64,000 bases of DNA, taken from Oligoflexia bacterium. GTDB lineage: Bacteria > Bdellovibrionota > Bdellovibrionia > JABDDW01. Of this stretch, positions 24,535-33,118 are shown in pieces. The notes below the pieces were generated by a model that searched no databases, was not told the origin of the DNA, and saw only the letters and a program-made list of their open reading frames with translations. A program made the position numbers and the translations under genes. Position 1 is the stretch's first letter, and each line of letters begins with the position of its first letter. Where the stretch lies: positions 62,001 through 126,000 of the forward strand of contig JADJXN010000002.1 in assembly GCA_016715815.1 (NCBI GenBank). Direction: 5' to 3'.

Positions 24535-25074
24535 ATGCGCAAAAATACATATCTTTTAGGTGTTTTAGTTTTGGCATTAACCTTGGGCGCTTGCAAAAAA
24601 CAAGAAAAGTTTGAGACTACAGCGGACTCAGTTGCTTCATTTAAAGTGGCGGCCCAAGGAACATGGACAAGTGAGTGCACTACTTATTTTGCCGTAAACA
24701 CACCTGGATCTTCTGCAGCTGTTAGACTTAAACCCAATGCTGATGGCACCCTTGATGTACGCCTTGTCACTTATGTTAACTCTTCAAACTGTGGGCAAAG
24801 TGCTAATAACCAAATTGAAATTACAGATATTATTTATAATTACCAAATCTCTGGTATGGACTCTAAAGAAGAAGCACTTGTTCTTATAAGCGCTCAAGAT
24901 CAAAACATAGATGGCTTAATCAGCGGTGGCTTTAAAGTAAAATATGTTGATGAAGATAAAATTAAAATCCTTATTTCCCCTCTTGATGGCATTTATCAAT
25001 CAAATGGCCAGCAACAAAAAATTAACCCTAATGTTTTAAAGAATAAGGCTCTGTTTTTAAACAGGCAAATATAA
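24535..25074 (+). CDS. Lipoprotein of unknown function
   Basis: The 179-aa protein has a lipoprotein signal with the lipobox LTLGAC, Cys at residue 20. The mature domain has a Cys pair (SECTTYF and SSNCGQ) and alternating beta strands. A lipocalin-like barrel is possible (GTWTSECTTYF near the start resembles lipocalin GxW), but this is speculation. It is followed within 38 bp by the convergent permease gene. Confidence 0.75.
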   Translation: MRKNTYLLGVLVLALTLGACKKQEKFETTADSVASFKVAAQGTWTSECTTYFAVNTPGSSAAVRLKPNADGTLDVRLVTYVNSSNCGQSANNQIEITDIIYNYQISGMDSKEEALVLISAQDQNIDGLISGGFKVKYVDEDKIKILISPLDGIYQSNGQQQKINPNVLKNKALFLNRQI

Positions 25075-25111
25075 CGTGCGCCGCCTTGACCTGAACCCGA
25101 CTGACGCTTTT

Positions 25112-26938
25112 TTAGCCTTTAGATAAGTGGTAGCGAACACTTGTGACAACTACGCGAGGCTTAAAGGCAAGGGCTGCTTTTATAACAATGGCGGTTTGGT
25201 TGTGAAGCAGGTTTTGCCACCATTTGGCTGTGACAAATTCAGGGATAATTACGGTTATCATTCCATCAGGCACGCGCAGGCATTCCTCTTCAACAAAATC
25301 TAAAAGCGGCTTAATAACAGATCTGTATGGTGAAGCTAAAATTTTAAGAGGAATTCCCATTCCGTATCTTTCCCATTCGGCGGCAATTCTTTGTGTAATT
25401 CGTGGTGTGATATCTATGTAACAAGCCGTAATATCCCCACTAATACTACGAGCATAGTGAAGGGCCTCAATAACCCCTCTATGAATTCCCGATACTGGTA
25501 CAATCACATGATGTGAGGCGGGCATATCCACCGCGGGTGGCGGACCCTCAATGCGAAGTTGGTCCCCCACAATTAAATAGTGTCTTTTAATTCTCTGAAA
25601 TTCAAAAACCAAAAGTGGGATCATAAACACAACTAAAAAACCACCGTGGGTAAATTTTGTGGCCACTATAATCACTAAAACTACTGCTGTAGCTATAAGG
25701 CCAATAATGTTAATGACAATCCCTTTTTGCCAACCATGCTCTTTAGTTTTTAACCAGTGCTTCACCATTCCTGCTTGCGCCAAACTAAAACTTAAAAATA
25801 CACCAATTGCATAAAGCGGAATAAGGTGATGAACATTTGCATTAAACAGCCAAACTAAAAACATACTTATAAAACCTAAACCCACAATAGCATTACTAAA
25901 TACAAGCCTGTCCCCGCGTGAGGCAAATTGCCTTGGTAAAAACCTATCATCTGCCAAAAGAGATGCCACCTGAGGAAAGCCATTAAAACTTGTGTTGGCT
26001 GCTAAAAATAAAATACCCGCCGTTGCTGCTTGAATTATGTAATATAAAATATTGCTTCCAGAAAGCCTTGCTAGTTGTGAAACAACTGTTTCAGTATCTT
26101 TTGGCACAATAGAAAAAGTGTTGGCAAAATAAGTTATTCCAAAAAATAAAACAGCCAAAATGCAGCCCATAAGCACAAGTGTTTTTTTAGCATTTTCTTG
26201 TTCTGGCTTTTTAAAAGCCTGCACTCCGTTACTAATAGCCTCAACGCCGGTTAAGGCCGTACAACCACTGGCAAAGGCTACAAATATAATCCACCAACTT
26301 ATATCTTCTCCCGCGTGGGGGAAAAGTGAGTATGTGCTTTTAACCGCATTAGGGGATGGTGCAATAAATAAAAATGCAAACAGTGTAAGTAAAGAAAAAA
26401 CAAAAATATAAGTGGGCACAGCAAAAATATTTCCACTCTCACGAATGCCGCGAAGATTTATAAGCATTAATACAATAATGGCTATGTTTGCTATTAATAC
26501 GCCATGCTCAAGCATGCTCGGAAAAGCAGAGGTTACTGCGGCAGCACCCGCTGCAACAGAAACCGCCACTGTTAAAATATAATCAATAATAAGGGCCGCA
26601 CCTGCAACAAGACCCAATCTTGTACCAAGGTTTTCTTTACTAACAGAATAGGCACCGCCACCATTAGGATAAGCTGTTATGGTTTGACGGTAACTTAAAA
26701 TTAAAATCCATAATAAGCCCACAATACAAATAGCAATAGGTACTGACCAATGGGCATATTGAACCATGGCCACAGCGGGCACTAAAACGCGCAAAATCTC
26801 CTCAGTAGCATATGCCGTTGATGAAAGTGCGTCTGAAGAAAAAATAGCTAAAGCCTTTTTCTTTGAAAGCCTTTCTTGGGCCGCCCTGTCAGAGGCAATG
26901 GGTTGCCCTACTATGAGTTTTTTTAAGCTAAATGGCAT
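25112..26938 (-). CDS. KimA-like APC-superfamily permease (probable potassium importer)
   Basis: From the ATG at 26938 the protein starts MPFSLKKLIVGQPIASD and contains KALAIFSSDALSSTAYATEEIL. It closely resembles the N-terminus of Bacillus KimA and related APC permeases. About 12 hydrophobic segments (to about residue 430) precede a cytosolic C-terminal region with VIVPVSGIHRGVIEALHYARSI, a UspA-like fold. KimA imports K+ with H+ and is controlled by c-di-AMP. An amino-acid substrate cannot be excluded: the divergent operon is aromatic amino-acid catabolism. TTG 26968 and ATG 26962 are in-frame upstream alternatives. Confidence 0.75.
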   Translation of the reverse strand: MPFSLKKLIVGQPIASDRAAQERLSKKKALAIFSSDALSSTAYATEEILRVLVPAVAMVQYAHWSVPIAICIVGLLWILILSYRQTITAYPNGGGAYSVSKENLGTRLGLVAGAALIIDYILTVAVSVAAGAAAVTSAFPSMLEHGVLIANIAIIVLMLINLRGIRESGNIFAVPTYIFVFSLLTLFAFLFIAPSPNAVKSTYSLFPHAGEDISWWIIFVAFASGCTALTGVEAISNGVQAFKKPEQENAKKTLVLMGCILAVLFFGITYFANTFSIVPKDTETVVSQLARLSGSNILYYIIQAATAGILFLAANTSFNGFPQVASLLADDRFLPRQFASRGDRLVFSNAIVGLGFISMFLVWLFNANVHHLIPLYAIGVFLSFSLAQAGMVKHWLKTKEHGWQKGIVINIIGLIATAVVLVIIVATKFTHGGFLVVFMIPLLVFEFQRIKRHYLIVGDQLRIEGPPPAVDMPASHHVIVPVSGIHRGVIEALHYARSISGDITACYIDITPRITQRIAAEWERYGMGIPLKILASPYRSVIKPLLDFVEEECLRVPDGMITVIIPEFVTAKWWQNLLHNQTAIVIKAALAFKPRVVVTSVRYHLSKG

Positions 26939-26994
26939 TGTCCGATAATAGGACTGTTGCATGAGCAAAGCAAGTGGTGCATGATAAAAACCAA

Positions 26995-27975
26995 ATGAAA
27001 CTGGTCACATTTGAATTAAGCACACCTCTTGGCGTTGTTAGGCGTCTTGGCGCTTATAAAGATAATAAAATTATTGATTTGCAGCACTGCTTTGCAAATT
27101 TAATTTCTCAGCGTGGTGTTTTAAAACCATATTCTTACGCAAGGTTTCATATCCCCTCTCAAATGATTAAATTTATTCAAAACGGCGAGATGGCGCTTAA
27201 CCATGCCCAAGAAGCCCTTGATTGGTTTAAACAAAGCAAAAAAAGTGTTGGCAAAAATTCTGAAAAACTTTCTTTTAATTTAAATGAGGTAAGGCTACTT
27301 GCTCCACTTCCCCGCCCCAGAAGTTTAAGAGACTTTATGGCTTTTGAAGAGCATACAAAAGCAGGCTGGGCAAAAAGAAATGCTCCTGTACCGCAAGAGT
27401 GGTATGAGATGCCTGTATATTACAAGGGTAGTTGCGATAGTATTATTGGCCCCGATGATGAAGTTTTATGGCCCAGTTACACACAAAAACTAGATTATGA
27501 ATTAGAGCTTGCCGCAGTGATTGGCAAAAAAGGTAAAGATATATCTGCCAAAAATGCAAAAGATTATATTTACGGTTTTACCATTATGAATGATTTTTCT
27601 GCCCGTGACATTCAGGCAAAAGAAATGATCTGCCGCCTAGGCCCGGCAAAAGGAAAAGATTTTGCCACAGCTTTGGGCCCCTGGCTTGTAACCATTGATG
27701 AGGTTGGAAATTTTGAAGATTTAGAAATGAGTGCAAAAATTAATGGCAAGCTGTGGTCCAAAGGCAATTCCGGATCACGTTATTGGAGTTTTGGGCAAAT
27801 GATAGAGCATGTTTCAAAAGATGAGTTTATTTTTCCAGGAGACGTTTTTGGCTCAGGCACTGTTGGTGGCGGCTGCGGGTTAGAGCTTGATAAATGGGTC
27901 AAGCCCGGAGATGTTATTGAGCTTGAAATTTCAAAACTTGGAGTTTTAAAAAATACTATTGGTCAAAGAAGTTAA
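26995..27975 (+). CDS. Fumarylacetoacetase-family hydrolase
   Basis: From the ATG at 26995 the protein is about 326 aa (a GTG at 26974 extends it by 7). It shows the FAH fold motifs: RDFMAFEEH, LDYELELAAVIGKKGKD with the acidic metal ligands, YGFTIMNDFSARDIQ, and FGSGTVGGGCGLEL. It probably hydrolyses fumarylacetoacetate to fumarate and acetoacetate in tyrosine breakdown. It is 20 bp upstream of homogentisate dioxygenase, which supports this over other FAH-superfamily reactions. A weak promoter (TTGCAT/CATGAT, 17 bp) ends about 9 bp before the ATG. Confidence 0.88.
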   Translation: MKLVTFELSTPLGVVRRLGAYKDNKIIDLQHCFANLISQRGVLKPYSYARFHIPSQMIKFIQNGEMALNHAQEALDWFKQSKKSVGKNSEKLSFNLNEVRLLAPLPRPRSLRDFMAFEEHTKAGWAKRNAPVPQEWYEMPVYYKGSCDSIIGPDDEVLWPSYTQKLDYELELAAVIGKKGKDISAKNAKDYIYGFTIMNDFSARDIQAKEMICRLGPAKGKDFATALGPWLVTIDEVGNFEDLEMSAKINGKLWSKGNSGSRYWSFGQMIEHVSKDEFIFPGDVFGSGTVGGGCGLELDKWVKPGDVIELEISKLGVLKNTIGQRS

Positions 27976-27995
27976 TTTTAACCTGGAGTTTATTT

Positions 27996-29081
27996 ATGTT
28001 TCATGAAAGTAAAGGAATCTATGCGCCACAAGCCCATGTGGCCGTACCCGAAGGAACTTATGAAGATGAGCATGGGCGCCAAGGTTTTTCTGGAAGAGCC
28101 ACACACCTTTACCATAAAAACCCGCCCACAAATTGGACAAAAATTGATGGCCCCTGTAAGCCACAGTGTTTTAATGCGCTAAAAGCTCAAACTCAGAGTG
28201 ACCCTTGGCAACCCACTTTTTTATTAGAAAATGAAGATGTAAAAATTGGCATAATTCAAACGCACAAACCCATGCCTTATTGTTTTAGAAATGGGGATGG
28301 AGATAATATTTATTTTATTCACGAAGGCACGGGAGTACTTGAAACAGATTTTGGCCCTTTAGATTATATAACTGGTGACTACATTGTTGTTCCCAAAGGG
28401 ACAACCATTAAATTTTCCTCCAAAGGAGATAATAAAATTTTATGTGTAGAAGCTAGGGGCGAAGTTAATCTTCCAGAAAAAGGTCTTTTAGGAAGACATG
28501 CCCTATTTGATATGGCCATGCTTAAAACGCCAGAACCCTCCCCCAAAATTGAAAAAGGTCGGTTTGAATTAAAAATAAAACGCCAAGAAGAACTCACCAC
28601 GGTTAATTATGATTTTAATCCACTTGATGTTGTGGGCTGGAAGGGTGATTTATGCGTAACTAAAATTAATATTAAAGATTTTAGACCTGTTATGAGCCAC
28701 CGCTACCATTTAGCACCATCGGTTCATTCAACATTTGTAGGTGCCGGCTTTGTTTTATGCAGCTTCGTGCCCAGGCCTTTTGAGCAAGACCCACAAGCAG
28801 AAAGAGTGCCCTTTTTTCATCGTAACATTGATAGCGATGAAGTTATTTTTTACCACGCAGGGGACTTTTTCTCTCGAAAAAATATGGGCGTTGGAATGAT
28901 CACCTTTCACCCCTTTGGGATTCACCACGGCCCGCACCCAGGAGCCAGAGATGGTGCTGCAAAAAAAACTGAGACAAATGAATATGCTGTTATGGTAGAC
29001 ACATTTGCCCCACTAAACCCCACAAAAGCCGCTCGCGATTGTGAATGGGCAGATTACCACATGAGCTGGAGACAAGGCTAA
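27996..29081 (+). CDS. Homogentisate 1,2-dioxygenase-like protein
   Basis: The 361-aa protein is cupin-like and shorter than the 430-450 aa of classical homogentisate dioxygenases. The iron-binding region is visible: PFFHRNIDSDEVIFYHAGDF and MITFHPFGIHHGPHPGA provide the His, Glu and His ligands. It should open the homogentisate ring to maleylacetoacetate. It has a Shine-Dalgarno (TGGAG) and sits between FAH and the flavin reductase; the latter begins at the base after its stop. No maleylacetoacetate isomerase is in the window. Confidence 0.88.
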   Translation: MFHESKGIYAPQAHVAVPEGTYEDEHGRQGFSGRATHLYHKNPPTNWTKIDGPCKPQCFNALKAQTQSDPWQPTFLLENEDVKIGIIQTHKPMPYCFRNGDGDNIYFIHEGTGVLETDFGPLDYITGDYIVVPKGTTIKFSSKGDNKILCVEARGEVNLPEKGLLGRHALFDMAMLKTPEPSPKIEKGRFELKIKRQEELTTVNYDFNPLDVVGWKGDLCVTKINIKDFRPVMSHRYHLAPSVHSTFVGAGFVLCSFVPRPFEQDPQAERVPFFHRNIDSDEVIFYHAGDFFSRKNMGVGMITFHPFGIHHGPHPGARDGAAKKTETNEYAVMVDTFAPLNPTKAARDCEWADYHMSWRQG

Positions 29082-29708
29082 ATGCAGTTTGACCCAGCAA
29101 CTCTGGCCCATACAGAGGCTTATAAATTTTTAACAGGCTCTATTTTGCCAAGACCCATTGCATGGGTAAGCACCATTGATGAAAAGGGAAACACTAACCT
29201 TGCCCCCTTTAGTTTTTTTATGGGAGTTTGTGCTAAGCCATTAACTCTGGCTTTTGCACCAATGCAAAAACCAGCTAACATTGCAAAGGACACCCTTAAT
29301 AATATACGTACTGTGAAAGAATTTGTTGTTAACGTTGTGCCAGAATATTTGGCAGACAAAATGAACTTAACAAGCTTTGATTTTCCATCAAATGTGAGTG
29401 AGTTTAAAGAAGCTGGGCTGACACCCGCTTCTTCATCTGTTGTGAAACCACCAAGAGTAAAAGAAAGCCCCATTAATATGGAATGCAAACTTCACACATT
29501 AATAGAAATTGGCGCCCATCCTGGGGGTGGCTACTTAGTAGTGGGCACCGTTGTTCAAATGCATGTGGATAATTCTTTACTTAATTCAGCCAACCACATT
29601 GATCTAGATAAATTAAAACTCATCGGCCGCCTTTCCGGAGCAAATTACGTTAGAGCCTACCACTCAAATGAAAATATTTTTGAGCTTCAAAGACCCCAAA
29701 TAAAATAG
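29082..29708 (+). CDS. Flavin reductase-like FMN-binding protein
   Basis: The 208-aa protein has the flavin-reductase-like split-barrel features: TGSILPRPIAWVSTIDEKG near the N-terminus, LAPFSFFMGVCAKPLTLAF, and a later HPGGGYLVVGTVV strand. It starts directly after the stop of homogentisate dioxygenase (TAAATG), so it is translated from the same message. Similar proteins are often found with homogentisate genes; the substrate is unknown. Confidence 0.85.
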   Translation: MQFDPATLAHTEAYKFLTGSILPRPIAWVSTIDEKGNTNLAPFSFFMGVCAKPLTLAFAPMQKPANIAKDTLNNIRTVKEFVVNVVPEYLADKMNLTSFDFPSNVSEFKEAGLTPASSSVVKPPRVKESPINMECKLHTLIEIGAHPGGGYLVVGTVVQMHVDNSLLNSANHIDLDKLKLIGRLSGANYVRAYHSNENIFELQRPQIK

Positions 29709-29717
29709 GAGCCCATA

Positions 29718-30401
29718 ATGCCAAACAAAATTTTACTTTTTTTAATGGCTTTTTTAATTTTTGTAACTTCTGTTGATGCCGAAGCTAGGCGCAAAAAAAG
29801 AAGACGCTCTAAAGGCGTGGTTATAGTAAATCAAATTTTAAAATTAAGTGGCACCATGAGTATTGACGGCAAAGATGTGCCCGAATTCTCTGGAGTTAAA
29901 GAGGGAAATCTTCTTGAAACAGGAGAGAAATCTTACGCAACGGTTAGAATTGCTGGCCTTTTAATTTTAAAAATGAGCCCCCAAACACAACTTAAGCTTA
30001 CAAAATTTATGAATAGGGATAATACTAAGTTTGAACTTTTAAAGGGTGAGGTTCTTTTTATTTTTAAACGCCTTGGCACCCATGAGGTTTTAACTCCTAA
30101 ATCTAAAATTATTCCCATTGGGAATTTTGCATCTAACACGTTTTTCATTTCAAACTTAACCGATGGAGACGAGATCGCTCTTTGGGACGGGAAAATTCAA
30201 GTCTCAAGCCTTAAAGCTCCACCCGTAGTAAACCCTGAAACAAAAGAGGAAACCAAAGTTGAAAAAGCATTTACTAGCCAAAAAAACTATATTGATTTTT
30301 TTGTGGATGACGAATCAATAGAAGAAGAAAAAGAGAGCACAGCAACCCTGCCAGATATTCGGGTTATGCAGGAACTAGAGTCTCTCTATGCTCTTCCCTA
30401 G
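29718..30401 (+). CDS. FecR-domain secreted protein
   Basis: The 227-aa protein has a signal peptide (about 1-21, ending VDA), a very basic patch (RRKKRRR) and a FecR-like domain (about 45-160, with GNLLETGEKSYATVRI and LKMSPQTQLKL and KGEVLFIF). The C-terminus is acidic. It is not a FecR anti-sigma factor because there is no N-terminal cytosolic region or linked sigma factor. Its 3' end overlaps the convergent gene at 30398 by 4 bp. Confidence 0.75.
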   Translation: MPNKILLFLMAFLIFVTSVDAEARRKKRRRSKGVVIVNQILKLSGTMSIDGKDVPEFSGVKEGNLLETGEKSYATVRIAGLLILKMSPQTQLKLTKFMNRDNTKFELLKGEVLFIFKRLGTHEVLTPKSKIIPIGNFASNTFFISNLTDGDEIALWDGKIQVSSLKAPPVVNPETKEETKVEKAFTSQKNYIDFFVDDESIEEEKESTATLPDIRVMQELESLYALP

Positions 30402-31741
30402 TTATGCTTTTGCCCCATAACACATGTCCAGTAGCGTTCTTTATAATCTAAAATATAAATCCATGAGTCATAGAAAAACCTAAAAGTCGATTCGCCATGT
30501 TTCATGCACGAAAATTTATCATTTGAATTGTTAATTTTTGCCTGCACCAACTTATCAAGCTTTTCTCTTGCGGCATAATGACTCTTCTGGGCTGCATTTT
30601 TTTGCTTACGCGCTTGCTCAACCGCCTCGGCGCGCTTTTTTCTCTCATCGCCATTCTTATCAAGTGTATCACAATCTTTTAGCTTTGCCTCAGCTGCACT
30701 TAATACCTTATTGGCCTTTGCAAGTTGACTGAGTGCTTTTTTATAATTTTGCATGAGCTTTTCAACATCATCAAATTGGCCCATTTGAATATATTGGCTA
30801 ACACATTTTTCTGAGTTACAGCCTTTTTCAAAATTGCAGTGGTTTTGCAAAAAGCATCTTTGAGTTATTTTCTCGTCTTTCACTTGAGAGCAGTCTTGAT
30901 CGGCAAGCTTTCTACCATAGCGCTTTACAATATTTGAGCAAAGCATCTGTTCTTTTTCATGAATAAATATGACCTGCGGCTGTGTGTATGGGGTAGCCAC
31001 TGCCGGAGAACCCGGCTCTTGTGTCTCTGGTGTAACTCTAGTTGGCGGACTTGCTGGAGTGTGTACTTCAGGTTTTGTTTCTTCTTTAAACACAGGCACT
31101 GAAGATACAGGTAAATCAGTGTTGACTGAAATGGCCGGCATTTCAGCAAGGGCAGGAATATTAATTTCCCTTGGGGCTATTGACTCTATGGGAGCTGGCA
31201 AGTCAATCACTACGCGCGGCAAACTTGATAATTTTTCAAACCTGAAGTTTAAATAATTTCTGCCCAATCTGCTTGTGCGCGGGGAATTATCATCGGCATA
31301 TTCAAATCTAACTACAGAGACACTTAGCTCAAAACGCCCCCCTCCAATCTCTTTTGTATTTACAAAAAAGTTTTCAAAAACGGGTTGGTTATTTTTCTGT
31401 CCGCGAGCGGTGCGGTAAAGGTACATACTATTTTTTAGCCCACCTAAATCAACAAGATCTCCCATAACCATATTGCTCATTTTTGCTGAGTTGTTACCTA
31501 TAAGAACCTCACCTAAATTATTCTGCTTTTCAATGACTGTAAGCCCATCAGGGTTAGGCTGCGCCATTTCACTGCACTTAAAACCAACATCATCAATTCT
31601 ATAAATGGTGCGCTTAGCGTCTATGGCAAAACAATGCTCATTATCGGTTCTAAAAACCTGGTAATGTTTTAAGGGCTCCGCTGCCATAGCAAAAGTGGTT
31701 ACAAAAAAGGCAAAACTTAGCGCTAAAAATAGTGTCTTCAT
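30398..31741 (-). CDS. Large secreted protein with coiled-coil C-terminus, unknown function
   Basis: The 447-aa protein has a signal peptide (about 1-20, ending AMAA). The N-terminal half (to about 185) has a few cysteines. A Pro/Thr-rich linker (about 190-250) follows, then a cysteine-containing segment (CSNIVKRYG, QRCFLQNHCNFEKGC) and an Ala/Lys/Glu-rich coiled coil (about 335-405). The last residues contain two further cysteines. I recognise no family. The Shine-Dalgarno is AGGAGA. It is divergent from the microcompartment operon at 31835. Confidence 0.7.
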   Translation of the reverse strand: MKTLFLALSFAFFVTTFAMAAEPLKHYQVFRTDNEHCFAIDAKRTIYRIDDVGFKCSEMAQPNPDGLTVIEKQNNLGEVLIGNNSAKMSNMVMGDLVDLGGLKNSMYLYRTARGQKNNQPVFENFFVNTKEIGGGRFELSVSVVRFEYADDNSPRTSRLGRNYLNFRFEKLSSLPRVVIDLPAPIESIAPREINIPALAEMPAISVNTDLPVSSVPVFKEETKPEVHTPASPPTRVTPETQEPGSPAVATPYTQPQVIFIHEKEQMLCSNIVKRYGRKLADQDCSQVKDEKITQRCFLQNHCNFEKGCNSEKCVSQYIQMGQFDDVEKLMQNYKKALSQLAKANKVLSAAEAKLKDCDTLDKNGDERKKRAEAVEQARKQKNAAQKSHYAAREKLDKLVQAKINNSNDKFSCMKHGESTFRFFYDSWIYILDYKERYWTCVMGQKHN

Positions 31742-31798
31742 AGCTATCTCCTAAGAATAAAAAAGCTCATTCTTTTATGCTACCACGTCACTCTACCA

Positions 31799-31828
31799 TT
31801 GACTCTGATTTTTTTACCGTGCTAGCGT
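31799..31828 (+). promoter_or_regulatory. Candidate promoter of the microcompartment operon (leaderless start)
   Basis: TTGACT (31799-31804) and a weak TAGCGT (31823-31828) are 18 bp apart. The ATG at 31835 follows after six bases with no usable Shine-Dalgarno. The -35 is good; the -10 is poor, so confidence is moderate. Confidence 0.4.
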
Positions 31829-31834
31829 CTAGGT

Positions 31835-32452
31835 ATGAGCAAAATCACGCTTAAAACTTATTCCTTTATCGACTCACTTCAGCCTCAACTTGCGACTTAT
31901 GTCGGAACCACCGCTCGCGGTTTTTTACCCATTCCAGGTGATGCCGCCCTTTATGTGGAAATTGCACCTGGAATTGCTATTAACACAGTGACAGATGTGG
32001 CCTTAAAATCGACCAAAGTCCGCCCCGCAATGCAAATTGTTGAGCGTGCGTTTGGCCTTTTAGAAGTTCACCACCACGACCAAGGTGAGGTAAGGCAAGC
32101 AGGAAGTGCCATTTTGGAAACTTTGGAGCTTAAAGAAGAACAGCGCCAAAAACCAAAAATTGTTTCAAACCAGGTTATTAGAAGTGTAGAGCCGGATCAT
32201 GCCATTATTGTTAACTCAAACCGCTGGGGAAATATGCTTTTACCCGGCCAATCTCTTTTTATTTTAGAAACAGACCCCGCAGGTTATATAACTTTTGCTG
32301 CCAATGAAGCAGAAAAGGCTGCAAATATTTCTCTAGTTGAAGTACGTCCCTTTGGCGCTTTTGGAAGATTATGGATGGCAGGAACTGAAAGTGAAATTGA
32401 CTCCGCTCGCGAGGCGGCGATAAAAGCATTAGAAAATATAACAGGACAATAA
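31835..32452 (+). CDS. BMC-T shell protein (Hoch_5816-like), tandem domain
   Basis: The 205-aa protein has two BMC domains in tandem, as in trimeric BMC-T shell tiles. Residues about 1-80 are domain 1 (RGFLPIPGDAALYVEIAPGI, quoted in part RGFLPIPGDAAL). Residues about 110-200 are domain 2, with SLFILETDPAGYITFAANEAEKAAN. From memory this is very close to the Haliangium ochraceum BMC-T Hoch_5816, including the AANEAEKAAN and GAFGRL segments. It opens the operon, and the BMC-H gene follows 14 bp later. Confidence 0.9.
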   Translation: MSKITLKTYSFIDSLQPQLATYVGTTARGFLPIPGDAALYVEIAPGIAINTVTDVALKSTKVRPAMQIVERAFGLLEVHHHDQGEVRQAGSAILETLELKEEQRQKPKIVSNQVIRSVEPDHAIIVNSNRWGNMLLPGQSLFILETDPAGYITFAANEAEKAANISLVEVRPFGAFGRLWMAGTESEIDSAREAAIKALENITGQ

Positions 32453-32466
32453 TAGGAGACATCATC

Positions 32467-32772
32467 ATGGAGAATATCTCATCAGACGCATTAGGAATGA
32501 TTGAAACCAAAGGCTTTGTAGGAATGGTTGAAGCTTCCGATGCCATGGTAAAAGCTGCAAAAGTAGAACTTGTGGGCTATGAAAAAATTGGCGGCGGCTT
32601 TGTAACAGCCGTTGTTCGCGGAGATGTTGCTGCAGTTAAAGCGGCTGTTGAAGCGGGCTCAAAAGCAGCTGAAAAAGTTGGAGAATTGGTAAGTGTTCAC
32701 GTGATCCCACGTCCTCACGGAAACATTGATCAAGTACTTCCCTTAGGCAGAAACAGAAAAAATAATAAATAA
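32467..32772 (+). CDS. BMC-H hexameric shell protein
   Basis: The 101-aa protein is a PduA/CcmK-type BMC-H tile. ALGMIETKGFVGMVEASDAM is followed by EKIGGGFVTAVVRGD (residues 39-53), where K40 and G42-G44 form the hexamer edge and central pore, and by VHVIPRPHGNID near the C-terminus. It is the only BMC-H in the window and would make up most shell facets. From memory it closely matches H. ochraceum Hoch_5815. The Shine-Dalgarno is TAGGAGA. Confidence 0.95.
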   Translation: MENISSDALGMIETKGFVGMVEASDAMVKAAKVELVGYEKIGGGFVTAVVRGDVAAVKAAVEAGSKAAEKVGELVSVHVIPRPHGNIDQVLPLGRNRKNNK

Positions 32773-32821
32773 AAACGCGGCAAATAAACTTATTTGATAA
32801 GCGTTGAAAAATAAGGCCACT

Positions 32822-33112
32822 ATGATCATTGGCAAAGTTATTGGTACTTGTGTTGCTACCGTAAAAGACTCAAAACTTGAGGGGCTTAAAATGCTCCTTG
32901 TTCAACCCGTTTCACCAAAAATTGAAAACCAGGGCTCTATGGTTGTTGCCATTGATTCTGTAGGCGCAGGTATTGGAGAAGTTGTGTTGTATGCCTCTGG
33001 CAGCTCAGCTCGTCAAACCGAAGCAACAAATAATAAGCCCGTTGATGCTGTCATTATGGCCATTGTTGATACCTTAGAGGTAAATAACGAAGTTACCTTT
33101 CAGAAAGAATAA
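32822..33112 (+). CDS. BMC-P pentameric vertex protein 1
   Basis: From the ATG at 32822 the protein is 96 aa (a TTG at 32804 adds 6 residues, but AAGG lies five bases before 32822). It is an EutN/CcmL-type pentamer forming shell vertices. Diagnostic segments are MIIGKVIGTCVAT, the VGAGIGEVVLYASGSSARQ loop and PVDAVIMAIVDTLEV. It resembles Hoch_5814 of H. ochraceum. It is one of three BMC-P genes in this operon. Confidence 0.95.
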   Translation: MIIGKVIGTCVATVKDSKLEGLKMLLVQPVSPKIENQGSMVVAIDSVGAGIGEVVLYASGSSARQTEATNNKPVDAVIMAIVDTLEVNNEVTFQKE

Positions 33113-33118
33113 AGTTAA

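Noticed and set aside
26995..29708. Homogentisate genes as the enzyme core of the microcompartment
   Set aside because: None carries an encapsulation-type tail, the pathway makes no aldehyde for the dehydrogenase, and two unrelated genes separate the loci.
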